A stretch of 64,000 bases of DNA from Oscillibacter sp. MSJ-31 (GCF_018918025.1 NZ_JAHLPT010000005.1:1-64000), one strand, 5' to 3'. Positions 30,225-39,692 are shown, counted from the stretch's first letter. Notes: a model not told the origin generated them from the sequence alone. Translations and numbers: made by a program.

Positions 30225-31118
30225 ATGAACGACACATTAGTAAGAGCCATGTCCAAGGACGGCATGGTCAAGGCCACGGCCGTCTACACCCGTGCGCTCA
30301 CCGAGCGCGCCCGCCAGATCCACCACACCAGCCCCGTCGCTACCGCGGCGCTCGGCCGTGCGCTCGCCGGCGTCTCCATGATGGGCAACGCCCTCAAGGG
30401 CAGCGGCGAGAGCGTTACACTCCAGATCAAGGGCGACGGCCCGCTCGGCACCATCCTCGCCGTCTCCGACGCCGAGGGCAACGTGCGCGGCTATGTGCAG
30501 GACGCTTCCGTGGAGCTTCCCCTGCGTGCGGACGGTAAGCTGGACGTCGGCAGCGCCGTCGGCCACAGCGGCACCCTGACCGTTATCAAGGACCTCGGGC
30601 TCAAGGAGCCCTACGTCGGCACGGTCGACCTGCTCGGCGGCGAGATCGCCGAGGACCTGGCTGCCTACTTCGTCGAGTCCGAGCAGATCCCCTCGGCCTG
30701 CGGCCTCGGCGTGCTGGTCGACCGCGACCGCAGCGTGCTCGCCGCCGGCGGCTATCTCATTCAGCTCCTCCCCGGCGCGGGCGAGGATACCATCGCCAAG
30801 GTCGAGGGCGGCATCTACGCCGCGCCCAGCGTGACGAATCAGCTCCGCGACGATCCCGATCCGGCAAACCTCCTGCGCACGGTGCTCTCTGATTTCGACC
30901 TTGAGATCCTGGAGACGACGCCCATCGAGTACCGCTGCTACTGCTCGCGTGAACGCACAGAGCGCGCGCTGCTCTCCCTCGGCTCGAAGGAGCTGGAGGA
31001 CATTCTGCGCGAGCAGGGCAAGGCAGACCTCACCTGCCAGTTCTGCGACCGCATCCACAGCTTCTCCGGCGAGGAGCTGCGACGCATGATCGACGAGCTT
31101 AAAAAAATCGGCAAGTAA
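30225..31118 (+). CDS. hslO: Redox-regulated chaperone Hsp33
   Basis: A 297-residue Hsp33. The N-terminal domain has GDGPLGTILAVSDAEGNVRGYV and GHSGTLTVIKDLGLKEPYVG. The C-terminal redox switch has the four zinc-binding Cys in CYC (near residue 236-238) and CQFC (near 268-271). Zinc-bound it is inactive; oxidation and unfolding turn it into a holdase. Third gene of the yerC operon. Confidence 0.95.
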   Translation: MNDTLVRAMSKDGMVKATAVYTRALTERARQIHHTSPVATAALGRALAGVSMMGNALKGSGESVTLQIKGDGPLGTILAVSDAEGNVRGYVQDASVELPLRADGKLDVGSAVGHSGTLTVIKDLGLKEPYVGTVDLLGGEIAEDLAAYFVESEQIPSACGLGVLVDRDRSVLAAGGYLIQLLPGAGEDTIAKVEGGIYAAPSVTNQLRDDPDPANLLRTVLSDFDLEILETTPIEYRCYCSRERTERALLSLGSKELEDILREQGKADLTCQFCDRIHSFSGEELRRMIDELKKIGK

Positions 31119-31139
31119 GGGCGCGCATACCGCGCCCTT
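31119..31139 (+). terminator. Weak hairpin after hslO
   Basis: GGGCGCG/CGCGCCC with loop CATAC starts right after the stop codon. Only two T follow, so it may be partial. Confidence 0.45.
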
Positions 31140-31181
31140 CTGCCGGGTCAAAAAAAGTTTCAAAAGTCTTGAAAAAAATTG

Positions 31182-31210
31182 TTGACACGGCGAGGGGGAT
31201 TTAGTATAAT
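31182..31210 (+). promoter_or_regulatory. Promoter of the tRNA cluster
   Basis: TTGACA (31182-31187), 17 bp, TATAAT (31205-31210): perfect consensus. The first tRNA starts 33 bases downstream. Confidence 0.92.
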
Positions 31211-31242
31211 AACCCTTGCCGTTCGTAAGACGGCTTCGAGTG

Positions 31243-31318
31243 GGGAGCATAGCTCAGCTGGGAGAGCACCTGCCTTACAAGCAGGGGGTCACAGGTTCGA
31301 GCCCTGTTGTTCCCACCA
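31243..31318 (+). tRNA. tRNA-Val (anticodon TAC)
   Basis: A 76-nt tRNA with encoded CCA. Acceptor GGGAGCA/TGTTCCC, anticodon arm CTGCC-TTACAAG-CAGG, T-arm ACAGG-TTCGAGC-CCTGT. First of five tRNAs in a row. Confidence 0.95.
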
Positions 31319-31324
31319 AAATGT

Positions 31325-31401
<77 letters not shown>

Positions 31402-31429
31402 TTATCAGGCTGCAACAGCGGCTTGATAT

Positions 31430-31505
31430 GCCTCTGTAGCTCAGTTGGTAGAGCAGCGGATTGAAAATCCGCGTGTCGTTGGTTCGACTCCGACCGGAGG
31501 CACCA
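31430..31505 (+). tRNA. tRNA-Phe (anticodon GAA)
   Basis: A 76-nt tRNA with encoded CCA. Acceptor GCCTCTG/CGGAGGC, anticodon loop TTGAAAA. Confidence 0.95.
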
Positions 31506-31508
31506 TTT

Positions 31509-31584
31509 GCGGGCGTAGCTCATCTGGTAGAGCGCCACCTTGCCAAGGTGGAGGTAGCGAGTTCGAGCCTCGTCGCCCGCTCCA
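31509..31584 (+). tRNA. tRNA-Gly (anticodon GCC), second copy
   Basis: A 76-nt tRNA with encoded CCA. Same sequence as the minus-strand tRNA-Gly at 19670-19745. Confidence 0.97.
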
Positions 31585-31590
31585 CAAAAG

Positions 31591-31618
31591 AAAAGGAGCA
31601 AAGCATTTGCTCCTTTTT
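31591..31618 (+). terminator. Internal terminator-like hairpin in the tRNA cluster
   Basis: AAAAGGAGCAA/TTGCTCCTTTT with a T-run, between tRNA-Gly and tRNA-Cys. tRNA-Cys would then depend on read-through or its own promoter. Confidence 0.75.
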
Positions 31619-31624
31619 CCATAC

Positions 31625-31699
31625 GGTGACATAGCCAAGTGGTAAGGCAAGGGTCTGCAAAACCCTCATTCCCCAGTTCAAATCTGGGTGTCACCTCCA
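31625..31699 (+). tRNA. tRNA-Cys (anticodon GCA)
   Basis: A 75-nt tRNA with encoded CCA. Acceptor GGTGACA/TGTCACC, anticodon loop TCTGCAAA, D-arm with GCCAAGTGGTAAGGC. Confidence 0.95.
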
Positions 31700-31736
31700 A
31701 AAAGAAGGACATGACGAAAGTCATGTCCTTCTTTTT
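31700..31736 (+). terminator. Terminator of the tRNA cluster
   Basis: A 16-bp or longer perfect stem (GAAGGACATGAC with GTCATGTCCTTC at its core), loop GAAA and a T-run. I see no gene in 31737-31923. Confidence 0.92.
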
Positions 31737-31923
31737 GGGTTCCGCTCACGTTGTTCGCTCCACCCCAAGGGGATCGAACATACTCGGGGCAAGTGAAATG
31801 CGGCGAAGCAGGGCACTCCGTGCATGCGGCACTTTTCCGCTCCGCTTCTGTTCCTTATGGGCTGCCCTGCCGGATAAAATATGACGATGCCGAACATCGG
31901 CACCGTCCTGCTGTATCGTGTAT

Positions 31924-32181
31924 TCAGTTCGCCTTTTTCAGCTTTGCAATATCCTCCGCCATTTGGCGGCACATGAGCTTGAGGAATTTCACCTCGTCCT
32001 CCAAATCGTCCATGCGGGAGCGCGGCACAAGCTTCTCCTGAATGTCCTTAATGCCGTCTGCCAAAAGGTTGAACTTCGGCGTGACGTCTGATTCAATCAA
32101 AACATTCATATAGCGCCGCGTGCGTTCTTCGGACGCATCAATCATTTTTTGGATCGCCTGTAAATCTTTTTCGTCAAGCAT
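31924..32181 (-). CDS. Small coiled-coil protein
   Basis: An 85-residue, highly charged and helical protein (RTRRYMNVLIESDVTPKFNLLADGIKDIQEKL, then MDDLEDEVKFLKLMCRQMAEDIAKL). The heptad pattern predicts a coiled coil across most of its length. Similar small proteins occur in many Firmicutes genomes without a known function. It stands alone between the tRNA cluster and larA. GGGGGGGAG-type purines lie just upstream of its ATG. Confidence 0.7.
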   Translation of the reverse strand: MLDEKDLQAIQKMIDASEERTRRYMNVLIESDVTPKFNLLADGIKDIQEKLVPRSRMDDLEDEVKFLKLMCRQMAEDIAKLKKAN

Positions 32182-32386
32182 TTTTCTCCCCCCCCTTGTC
32201 TTGCATTATACGGTGTCGGTATTCGGTTGTCAAGGTGCGCTCTGCCGCCTGCCAGTATTCGAATTTTCTGCTTTCCCCATATTTTAATCAATAATCTTTC
32301 AAATCTTATGAATATTGGCTGTTGCATCTTCCGCTGCTTTGCCGTATACTCCTATATTATTTCATAGTAGGATGGGATGGAACCGT

Positions 32387-33679
32387 ATGAAAACCTATTC
32401 ATTTGCCTACGGCAGCGGCACGGTGGAGCTGCCGCTGGACGAGAAAAATGTGATCGGCGAGCTGCACGGCAACGCCGTCGCCCCGCTTGCCGATATCCGC
32501 GCGGCGCTGTGGGCCTCGCTCGACGCACCGATCGACAGCGTGCCGCTGTGCGAGCGCGCCAGGGCGGGCGATACCGTCGCGCTGGTCGTGAGCGACATGA
32601 CGCGCTTCTGGATGCGGCAGGACCTCGTGGTCCCGCATCTGGTGGATTACCTCACGGAGCGCTGCGGCGTGCGTGAGGAGGACATCACCATCGTCATTGC
32701 CAACGGCACGCACATCGGCGGCGACGAGCAGGAGCTGCGCACGCTCGTGACCGACGCGGTCTACGACCGCGTCAAGGTCAAGAACCACGACTGCGAAGCG
32801 AAAGACCTTGTCTATCTCGGCACCACGCCGCACGGCACGCCGGTCTCCATCGACCGCACGGCGGCCGAGGCCGACCTCGTGGTCTGTCTCGGCGCGGTGA
32901 CGCATCATGTGATGGCGGGCTTCGGCGGCGGACGCAAGAGCATCCTGCCGGGCATCAGCGGGCGCGAGACCATCTTCCACAACCACGCCTTCTCGCTCGA
33001 CGCGGCGCAGCTGCGCTCCAACCCCGCCATCGGCAACGGCGTTTTGAAGGGCAACCCGCTGCACGAGGATATGTGCGAGGCGGCGGGGCTGGTGAAAAAT
33101 CTCTTCATCGTCAACCTCGTGATGAACGCCCAGATGCAGCTTGCCGCCATTCTCTCCGGTCACTACCTCACCTCGTGGGAGGCGGCCTGCCGCATGGTGG
33201 ACCGCATCTATCAGGTGGACGTGCCGGAAAAGGCGGACGTGATCGTTGCCAGCTGCGGCGGCTTCCCCAAGGACATCTCGCTCTACCAGGGCACCAAGAC
33301 CATCGACAACATCGAATCCGGCCTCAAACCGGGCGGCACGCTCATCCTCATCATCGAGGCGCGCGAGGGCGGCGGCCCCGCCGAATACTTCGACTGGGCG
33401 AAGGACCTCGTCGCCGGTACCATCGAGCGGCGGCTGCGCGAGCATTTCACCGTCGCAGGCTACATTTTCTTCCTCAACTGCGAGCAGGCGCAGCGCTACA
33501 ACATCCTGCTCTATTCGAGCATTGCCCCGGAGGACGTTGCGCCCATGGGCATAAAGGCGTTTTCCGACGTCAACACCCTGCTCGACGCCGCGCAGCTGGA
33601 GGGCAAGTCCATCTATGTCATTCCGAACGGCTCGACCGTCATTCCACACGTCAAGGAGGCCTCCAAGCATGAAGCGTAG
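32387..33679 (+). CDS. LarA-family nickel-dependent racemase-like protein
   Basis: A 430-residue protein of the lactate racemase (LarA) superfamily. ALVVSDMTRFWMRQDLVVPHLVDYL and IVIANGTHIGGDEQE match the N-terminal domain. VTHHVMAGFGGGRKSILPGISG carries the conserved His and the Lys that anchors the nickel-pincer cofactor in LarA. No larB, larC or larE (cofactor synthesis) is in the window. Many LarA paralogues racemise or epimerise other 2-hydroxyacids, so the substrate is open. It overlaps the start of an aminotransferase by 11 bases, which suggests a shared 2-hydroxy/keto/amino-acid pathway. Confidence 0.83.
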   Translation: MKTYSFAYGSGTVELPLDEKNVIGELHGNAVAPLADIRAALWASLDAPIDSVPLCERARAGDTVALVVSDMTRFWMRQDLVVPHLVDYLTERCGVREEDITIVIANGTHIGGDEQELRTLVTDAVYDRVKVKNHDCEAKDLVYLGTTPHGTPVSIDRTAAEADLVVCLGAVTHHVMAGFGGGRKSILPGISGRETIFHNHAFSLDAAQLRSNPAIGNGVLKGNPLHEDMCEAAGLVKNLFIVNLVMNAQMQLAAILSGHYLTSWEAACRMVDRIYQVDVPEKADVIVASCGGFPKDISLYQGTKTIDNIESGLKPGGTLILIIEAREGGGPAEYFDWAKDLVAGTIERRLREHFTVAGYIFFLNCEQAQRYNILLYSSIAPEDVAPMGIKAFSDVNTLLDAAQLEGKSIYVIPNGSTVIPHVKEASKHEA

Positions 33680-34820
33680 CTACATCGCCAAGCGATTTCA
33701 GAGCAGCGGCGCCGGACTGTCGCTCGACACCGAGGCGCTTGCCAAATACAAGGACATCATCGACCTGAGCATCGGCGACACCGATTTCACCACTGACGAG
33801 AGCATCATCAATGCCGCCTTCCGCGACGCGAGGGCCGGTCACACGCACTACGGCGACCCCAAGGGCGACCCCGAGCTGATCGACGCGGTCTGCCGCGCGT
33901 GGGAGGAGGACTTCGGCCAGCGTCTCCCGCGCGACCATGTGCTCGTGAGCGCGTCGAGCTGCCTCGGCATGGCGCTCGTGATGCTCGCCATCCTCGACCC
34001 CGGCGACGAGGTCATCGTCTTCTCGCCCTACTTCCCCATGTACCGCGAGCAGATCGAGCTGGCAGGCGGCGTATGCGTGGACGTGCCGACCTACGCGAGC
34101 GAGGACTACGCCATCGACGAGGCGCGCCTGCGCGCCGCCATCACCCCGCGCACCAAGGCCATCGTTTTCAACAATCCCACGAACCCCACCGGCATGGGCT
34201 ACGACGGGAAGACGCTTGAGCTACTCGCCCGTGTCGCGCAGGAGCATGACCTGCTCATTGCCGCCGACGAGATCTATACCACCTATCTCTACGAGGGCGA
34301 TTTCTGCCCCATCCGCACACTGCCCGGCATGGCCGAGCGCACCATCACGCTCAACAGCTTTTCCAAGAATTTCCTGATGACCGGCTGGCGTGTGGGCGTG
34401 ATCATCGCCGAGCCGGAGCTGCTGGCGGTGATGAACCGCATCAACGGCTCGCTTATCTACTCCGCGCCGTCCGTCTCGCAGCGCGCCGCCATTCAGGCGC
34501 TCGCCATGCGAAAGGAAATCCGGGAGAAATACGTCACCGCCTACCGCGACCGCATCTTCTACGCCGCCGACCGCATCGAAAAGATCCCCTACCTGAGTCT
34601 GGTGCGGCCGAAGGGCACATTCTACCTTTTCCCCAGCGTGGAGAAAACGGGACTGGACGAAAAAGCCTTCTGCAAGGTCCTGCTCGATCAGGCCCATGTT
34701 CTCGTCAGTCCCGGCACACCCTTCGGCGTGAGCGCCGCGGGCCACTTCCGCATCGCCTGCACCGTCGGCATCGACCGGCTCAAAGCCGCGTTTGACCGCA
34801 TGGAGAAGCTGTCGTTCTGA
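33669..34820 (+). CDS. PLP-dependent aminotransferase, class I/II
   Basis: A 383-residue fold-type I aminotransferase. The PLP Lys is in LNSFSKNFLMTGWRVG. The Asn/Pro motif FNNPTNPTGMGY, the Asp in IAADEIYTTYLYEG and the C-terminal Arg in HFRIACTVG are present. It resembles the aspartate/aromatic aminotransferases of Firmicutes (PatA/AspC-like). ATG 33669 has AAGGAGG upstream and lies inside the 3' end of larA, so the two are translationally coupled. Confidence 0.9.
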   Translation: MKRSYIAKRFQSSGAGLSLDTEALAKYKDIIDLSIGDTDFTTDESIINAAFRDARAGHTHYGDPKGDPELIDAVCRAWEEDFGQRLPRDHVLVSASSCLGMALVMLAILDPGDEVIVFSPYFPMYREQIELAGGVCVDVPTYASEDYAIDEARLRAAITPRTKAIVFNNPTNPTGMGYDGKTLELLARVAQEHDLLIAADEIYTTYLYEGDFCPIRTLPGMAERTITLNSFSKNFLMTGWRVGVIIAEPELLAVMNRINGSLIYSAPSVSQRAAIQALAMRKEIREKYVTAYRDRIFYAADRIEKIPYLSLVRPKGTFYLFPSVEKTGLDEKAFCKVLLDQAHVLVSPGTPFGVSAAGHFRIACTVGIDRLKAAFDRMEKLSF

Positions 34821-34896
34821 CGCCGTCCTTTCCGTTTTTGCATAAATTGCACAATAAATCTGGATAACTTTTCACTATCATCGGTTGAGACGGCTA

Positions 34897-34924
34897 TTTA
34901 CAAATCCGTTCCGTAGAGTATAAT
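34897..34924 (+). promoter_or_regulatory. Promoter of the amino-acid ABC transporter
   Basis: TTTACA (34897-34902), 16 bp, TATAAT (34919-34924), 54 bases before the first start codon. Confidence 0.75.
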
Positions 34925-34977
34925 TATCCACATCAAATACGAAATCGCGCATACAAATGCACGGAACGGAGGAAAAG

Positions 34978-35862
34978 ATGAAAAACTTTAACATGATGAA
35001 GAAGCTGCTGGCGCTGACGCTCGGCGCTGCGATGCTGCTGGCCGTGATAACCGGCTGCGGCAAGAAGGACACCGCGCAGGAGCCCGCTGACGATCAGCAG
35101 CAGCAACAGGAAGAGCAGCAGCCCGCCGAGCCCGCCACCCTGCTTGAGCAGATCAAGGCCAAGGGCAAGGTCGTCGTCGGCACCGAAGCCCAGTACGCCC
35201 CCTATGAGTTCAAGGATCTCGACGCCAACTTCGCCGGCTGCGATATGTGGCTGGCCCAGCAGATCGCCGACAGCCTCGGCGTTGAGCTGGAGGTCGTGGA
35301 CATGGCGTTCGGCGGAATCATCCCCGCCGTCCAGTCCGGTCAGGTGGACCTCGGCATCGCGGCCTTCACCAACACCCCCGAGCGTGCCGAGGAGATCGAC
35401 TTCAGCGACCTGTATGAGACCAGCGCTCAGCTGCTGATCGTCAAGGCCGGCAACGCCGACACCTACTCCACCAAGGAATCCCTTGTCGGTCTGAAGGTCG
35501 GCGCACAGAAGGGCACCATCCAGTCCCAGCTGATCCAGTCCGCTCTGCCCGAGAGCGAGCTGTTCGAGCTTGAGAAGTACCCTGCCCTCGCCCTCGAGGT
35601 CCAGAACGGCAACATCGCGGGTCTGGTCGTCGACCAGGCGGTCGGCGAGGCGCTCGTCGCCACCAGCAACGGCGCGCTTGAAGTCTCCAACTTCACTTTT
35701 ACCGCCGAGGAAGCCTCCTTCGGTAAGTCCGTCGTCATCGCCAAGGGCAATGAGGATCTGGTCGAGGCCGTGAACGAGGTCATCAACAAGGTCACTGCCG
35801 ACGGCAGCTATCAGAAGGCCTACGACGAAGCTGTCGAGCTGGCTGCCAGCCTCGGTCTGTAA
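34978..35862 (+). CDS. Amino-acid ABC transporter substrate-binding lipoprotein
   Basis: A 294-residue family 3 solute-binding protein. Lipobox AVITGCGKK is followed by a Gln/Glu-rich linker. The binding domain starts at LLEQIKAKGKVVVGTEAQYAPYEFKD, with GGIIPAVQSGQVDLGIAAFTNTPERAEEIDFSDLY typical of polar amino-acid binders. ATG 34978 has GGAGG upstream; the ORF could begin seven codons earlier, without a site. It is the first of three transporter genes in order binding protein, permease, ATPase. Confidence 0.93.
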   Translation: MKNFNMMKKLLALTLGAAMLLAVITGCGKKDTAQEPADDQQQQQEEQQPAEPATLLEQIKAKGKVVVGTEAQYAPYEFKDLDANFAGCDMWLAQQIADSLGVELEVVDMAFGGIIPAVQSGQVDLGIAAFTNTPERAEEIDFSDLYETSAQLLIVKAGNADTYSTKESLVGLKVGAQKGTIQSQLIQSALPESELFELEKYPALALEVQNGNIAGLVVDQAVGEALVATSNGALEVSNFTFTAEEASFGKSVVIAKGNEDLVEAVNEVINKVTADGSYQKAYDEAVELAASLGL

Positions 35863-35945
35863 GTCGAACGCAAAATAAGATAACACGACCTACGGGCTTC
35901 GCCGTTTCGGCGGCGAAGCCCGCAGTGCTTTGAGGAGGAGTCCCC

Positions 35946-36638
35946 ATGGAATTTATTGAGACGATCGGAAAGCTCGTCGTCCGCTACCACAGCTTTTTTG
36001 AGGAAGGCATTGTCAATACGCTCATCATCGCCGCATTCACCGTGTTTTTCGGCACGATCTTCGGCACGCTCATGTCCAGTATGCGCATGAGCAAAATTCT
36101 GCCGCTCAAGTGGCTGGCGGTCGCTTACATCGAGTTCATCCGCGGGACGCCCCTGATGGTGCAGCTCATGTTTATTTTCTACGGACTTCCCATGGTCGGC
36201 TTCACGCTGCCGGACATTTCGTGGATCCCGAACTTTTCGCGTTTTTCCGCAGGTATCATTGCCATGAGCATCAACAGCTGCGCCTACGTCGCCGAGATCA
36301 TCCGTTCCGGCGTGCAGGCCGTGGATGTCGGGCAGATGGAGGCCGCGCGCAGCGTCGGCTTCAGCCACGGTCAGGCTATGCGCCTCGTCGTGCTGCCGCA
36401 AGCGATCAAGAACATTCTCCCCGCGCTTGGCAACGAGTTCGTCACGGTCATCAAGGAGTCGTCCATCGTTTCGGTCATCGGTCTTGCCGACCTGATGTTC
36501 CGCACGAACGACGTCATCGCTCTGACCTACAAGAGCCTTGCGTGCCTTGCCATCGCGGCGCTGTGCTACTTTGCGATGACCTTCACCGGCGGCCGCCTCA
36601 TCGATCTGGCAGAAAGGAAGATGAATCATGGCAAATGA
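35946..36638 (+). CDS. Polar amino-acid ABC transporter permease
   Basis: A 230-residue permease of the HisM/GlnP type. Early helix [18 protein letters not shown], the coupling region [20 protein letters not shown], and the EAA-loop [40 protein letters not shown] are all intact. As there is one permease gene it should homodimerise. It overlaps the ATPase gene by 11 bases. GGAGGAG precedes its ATG. Confidence 0.93.
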   Translation: MEFIETIGKLVVRYHSFFEEGIVNTLIIAAFTVFFGTIFGTLMSSMRMSKILPLKWLAVAYIEFIRGTPLMVQLMFIFYGLPMVGFTLPDISWIPNFSRFSAGIIAMSINSCAYVAEIIRSGVQAVDVGQMEAARSVGFSHGQAMRLVVLPQAIKNILPALGNEFVTVIKESSIVSVIGLADLMFRTNDVIALTYKSLACLAIAALCYFAMTFTGGRLIDLAERKMNHGK

Positions 36639-37371
36639 GAAGATCCTTCAGGTCGTTGACCTGTGCAAGAGCTTCCATAAGCTCGACGTGCTCAAGCACA
36701 TCAGCGTTGATTTTGAAAAGAACGAGGTCGTGTCCATCATCGGTCCCTCGGGCGGCGGCAAGAGCACCTTTCTGCGCTGCCTGAACCTGCTGGAGACGCC
36801 GACCTCGGGCCAGATCCTCTTCGGCGGCGTGGACATCTGCGCCAAGGGACAGAGCAAGCACATCGACCAGCACCGTCAGAAGATGGGCATGGTGTTCCAG
36901 CAGTTCAACCTCTTCAACAACATGAACGTGATGCACAACCTGACCGCCGCGCCCACACGCATCAAGGGCATGGACAAGGAGCAGGCTGAGGCCAAGGCGC
37001 TCCAGCTGCTCGGCCGCGTGGGCCTTGCCGACCGCGCCGACGCCTATCCCAGCCAGCTCTCCGGCGGTCAGAAGCAGCGTATCGCCATCGTGCGCTCGCT
37101 GATGATGGACCCCGAGGTCATGCTCTTCGACGAGCCGACCAGCGCCCTCGACCCCGAGATGATCGGCGAGGTGCTCGACGTGATGAAGGACCTCGCCGAG
37201 AGCGGCATGACGATGATCGTCGTGACGCACGAGATGCGCTTCGCACGCGAGGTCAGCAGCCGCACCATCTTCCTCGACGGCGGTCACATCGAGGAGGATA
37301 AGCCCTCGCACGAGCTGTTTGCTCACCCCGAGAGCCCGCGCCTCGTGAGCTTCCTCGATAAGGTCCTCTGA
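36628..37371 (+). CDS. Polar amino-acid ABC transporter ATPase
   Basis: A 247-residue GlnQ/ArtP-type ATPase. Walker [12 protein letters not shown]-loop [10 protein letters not shown], signature [15 protein letters not shown], Walker [14 protein letters not shown] and the switch His in VVTHEM are all present. Downstream of and overlapping the permease. A terminator shared with spo0A follows. Confidence 0.96.
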   Translation: MANEKILQVVDLCKSFHKLDVLKHISVDFEKNEVVSIIGPSGGGKSTFLRCLNLLETPTSGQILFGGVDICAKGQSKHIDQHRQKMGMVFQQFNLFNNMNVMHNLTAAPTRIKGMDKEQAEAKALQLLGRVGLADRADAYPSQLSGGQKQRIAIVRSLMMDPEVMLFDEPTSALDPEMIGEVLDVMKDLAESGMTMIVVTHEMRFAREVSSRTIFLDGGHIEEDKPSHELFAHPESPRLVSFLDKVL

Positions 37372-37382
37372 GCCCAATACGG

Positions 37383-37415
37383 AAAACAGAGCCGCAGCCG
37401 CGGCTCTGTTTTTTT
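37383..37415. terminator. Bidirectional terminator between the ABC operon and spo0A
   Basis: AAAACAGAGCCG/CGGCTCTGTTTT, with an inner GCCGC/GCGGC extension, followed by a T-run on the plus strand and a shorter one on the minus strand. Confidence 0.88.
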
Positions 37416-37421
37416 CATTTT

Positions 37422-38177
37422 TTACGCGATCTTGCCCTTGCTTTGCAGGCGGATGCGGTCGGCGATCATGGCGATGAACTCCGAATTGGTGGGCTTGCCC
37501 TTGGTGTTCGACACCGTGTAGCCGAAGTAGCGCTGGAGCGTTTCCAGGTCGCCTCGATCCCACGCAGTCTCGATGGCGTGGCGCACGGCGCGCTCCACGC
37601 GCGAGGGCGTGGTGTTGTAGCGGCGCGCGACCTCGGGATAGAGCACCTTGGTCACGGCGTTGATGACGTCCATATCCTGCACGGCGAGGATGATCGCTTC
37701 GCGAACGTACTGATAACCCTTGATGTGCGCCGGCACGCCGACCTCGTGGATGATGGAGGTCACAAGGCGTTCCAGCGCGACGGGGCTTTCCTCCTCCGTC
37801 TCCCCGTTCCGGACGGCCTGACGCATCCGCTCGAGCAGCGAGCCGGCCTCGCAGGGCTTTGCCATGAAGTAGGCCGCGCCCTGCTCCATTGCCTGCATCA
37901 CCATCTGCTCGCGGTAGAAGGCGGAAACCAGGATCGTCTTCGGCCGTGCCGGCAGCTTTGCCATCCGGTCGAGCAGCGCGAAGCCGTCCAGCTCCGGCAG
38001 GATCACGTCTGTAATTACAAGCTGCGGACGTTCCCGTTCGATCATCTTCCATGCCTCCGCGCCGTCCCCGGCGCTCCCCACCACGTCAAATTCACCCGTA
38101 TTTTCTATCGTCTGCTGCAGCATCGTGCGGAAATTTTCGTTGGCATCCGCCAATACGACCTTGATCCTGTTCTCCAT
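37422..38177 (-). CDS. spo0A: Sporulation master regulator Spo0A
   Basis: A 251-residue response regulator. The receiver has Asp11, phospho-acceptor Asp57 in [12 protein letters not shown] and Lys in YFMAKPCE. The unique Spo0A DNA-binding domain follows: [24 protein letters not shown], then [31 protein letters not shown] and [15 protein letters not shown]. When phosphorylated it commits the cell to sporulation. It lies directly downstream of spoIVB, the same order as in Bacillus and most spore-formers. A 0A-box-like site lies upstream (38215-38222). Confidence 0.98.
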   Translation of the reverse strand: MENRIKVVLADANENFRTMLQQTIENTGEFDVVGSAGDGAEAWKMIERERPQLVITDVILPELDGFALLDRMAKLPARPKTILVSAFYREQMVMQAMEQGAAYFMAKPCEAGSLLERMRQAVRNGETEEESPVALERLVTSIIHEVGVPAHIKGYQYVREAIILAVQDMDVINAVTKVLYPEVARRYNTTPSRVERAVRHAIETAWDRGDLETLQRYFGYTVSNTKGKPTNSEFIAMIADRIRLQSKGKIA

Positions 38178-38214
38178 TTGCCTGTTCCTTTTCCTTCCTC
38201 CTCAATACTTTGGC

Positions 38215-38222
38215 TTCGACAA
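38215..38222 (-). promoter_or_regulatory. 0A-box-like site upstream of spo0A
   Basis: TTGTCGAA on the minus strand, matching the core of the Spo0A box (TTGTCGAA/TGTCGAA). It lies about 38-45 bases before the spo0A start, where it could mediate autoregulation. An 8-mer match alone is weak. Confidence 0.4.
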
Positions 38223-38364
38223 CCGCATTCCGACGCGAATCGGATGTTTCGTTTTGCCTTGGCTATAAACTATCACATTTGGACAATGTTTTCAAGTAGA
38301 TTTTTGTCGTTTGGCACAAATTTTATACGACATCGTTCGAGCTTTTTGGGCTCTTAGCACAAAC

Positions 38365-38395
38365 TTAACAGCAGGATAACATCTCCTGCCGTTAA
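38365..38395 (-). terminator. Hairpin between spoIVB and spo0A
   Basis: TTAACAGCAGGA/TCCTGCCGTTAA with one mismatch, just after the spoIVB stop. No T-run follows on the minus strand, so it may be a partial terminator or an RNA-processing site. Confidence 0.4.
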
Positions 38396-38403
38396 GTCCT
38401 CCG

Positions 38404-39477
38404 TCAGGCGCTCGCCGCGCTTTGCGCCGTCATGCCGGAGGCGGAAAGCATATTTTCCGCGAGAATGCCATAACCTCTCTGCGGGTCGTCCAGCAGGACG
38501 TGCGTCACCGCGCCGACGAGCTTCCCATCCTGCACGATCGGGCTGCCGCTCATGCCCTGCACGATGCCGCCCGTGAGCGCGATGAGCGCCGGGTCGGTCA
38601 CCCGCAGGAGCAGATTGCGCGTGGGCGCGGAGCCGCCGTAGAGCTTTTCGATCTCGATCTCATAGGCACACACCTCGTTGCCCCTGCAGTTTGCCAGAAT
38701 GATCGCCTTGCCGGTGCGGACCTCCGTGCGCCGCGCGACGGGGATCGCCTCCCCGACGGCCTCCGGTCGGTTCTCCTGCGGCAAAACGCCGAATATGCCG
38801 CACTCCGTGTTCGCGTAAAGCGAGCCGAGGTCGCGCGTCAGATCAAAGTCGCCGCGCAGCTCGCCCGGCGCGCCGCTCGCGCCGCGCTTGACCGCCTTGA
38901 CACTTGCCGCCATCACGCTGCCGCGCGAGAGCGGCATGAGCTTGCCGGTGTCCACGTCCGTGATGCCGTGGCCGAGCGCCGCGAACGCGCCCGTCTGCGG
39001 GTCATAGAAGGTCACCGTGCCGATGCCCGCCATGCTGTCGCGGATCCACGCGCCGAGGCGACACACGCCGTCCTGCCCTTTTTTCGGACAGACGGCGAGC
39101 TTCACGAGCCGGCCGCCGCGGCGCACGCCGAAGGCTGCCTCTCGCTCTCCGTTCTCCGCAAGAAGCGACTGCAAATGCTCCGTCGAGCCGATGGTGACGT
39201 CGTTCATCGTCAAGATCAGATCGCCGGCCTTCATGCCGCCCTTCTTCGCGGGAGAGACGGCGCCCTCGTTCTCCGAAAGCCCCACGACCAGCACGCCCTC
39301 GGCAAAGAGCTTCACGCCGATCGCCTTGCCGACCGGCACGAGCAGCTGCGTCTCTCCGCCCGGGTCCGGCGCACTCACGGCTCCCGCCGGCACGAGCAGG
39401 GCGGCGAGTGCAAAGACCAATGCCGCGCAGGCGGCAGCGCCATGCCGCCTGCTCCGTTTCCGTCGCCTTTCATCCAT
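38404..39477 (-). CDS. spoIVB: SpoIVB serine peptidase
   Basis: A 357-residue forespore-secreted protease that signals across the outer forespore membrane and triggers SpoIVFB to process pro-sigma-K. An N-terminal helix (about 13-35) anchors it. A PDZ domain lies near residues 60-130. The S55 peptidase domain has His in AALGHGITD (about 170) and the catalytic Ser in QGMSGSPI (about 308-315). The BofA protein at 5421 belongs to the same checkpoint. ATG 39477 has AGGAG upstream; a TTG start seven codons earlier is possible. Confidence 0.95.
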   Translation of the reverse strand: MDERRRKRSRRHGAAACAALVFALAALLVPAGAVSAPDPGGETQLLVPVGKAIGVKLFAEGVLVVGLSENEGAVSPAKKGGMKAGDLILTMNDVTIGSTEHLQSLLAENGEREAAFGVRRGGRLVKLAVCPKKGQDGVCRLGAWIRDSMAGIGTVTFYDPQTGAFAALGHGITDVDTGKLMPLSRGSVMAASVKAVKRGASGAPGELRGDFDLTRDLGSLYANTECGIFGVLPQENRPEAVGEAIPVARRTEVRTGKAIILANCRGNEVCAYEIEIEKLYGGSAPTRNLLLRVTDPALIALTGGIVQGMSGSPIVQDGKLVGAVTHVLLDDPQRGYGILAENMLSASGMTAQSAASA

Positions 39478-39646
39478 CCCATCACCTCTCCTGTTCAAAA
39501 GGAAATCGTTTCCTTTTGAAATTTTTTTGCCGCGTTTTTGCTTGCGGCCCCGTTACTTTTTGCAAAAGCGCAAAAAATAGCCCGCACAAAATCTGTCGGC
39601 ATTGGCATGGAAATGACTTGCTTTCGCGGCAGGGAGACGAAAAAAG

Positions 39647-39674
39647 AAAACCGCAGGTCAAAACCTGCGGTTTT
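39647..39674 (-). terminator. ftsZ terminator
   Basis: AAAACCGCAGGT/ACCTGCGGTTTT around CAAA, T-rich on either strand, 18 bp past the ftsZ stop. Confidence 0.88.
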
Positions 39675-39692
39675 CGGAAAAATTCGGAAAAA

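Noticed and set aside
31740-31923. A possible sixth tRNA or small gene after tRNA-Cys.
   Set aside because: No cloverleaf and no open frame with a ribosome site could be made out.
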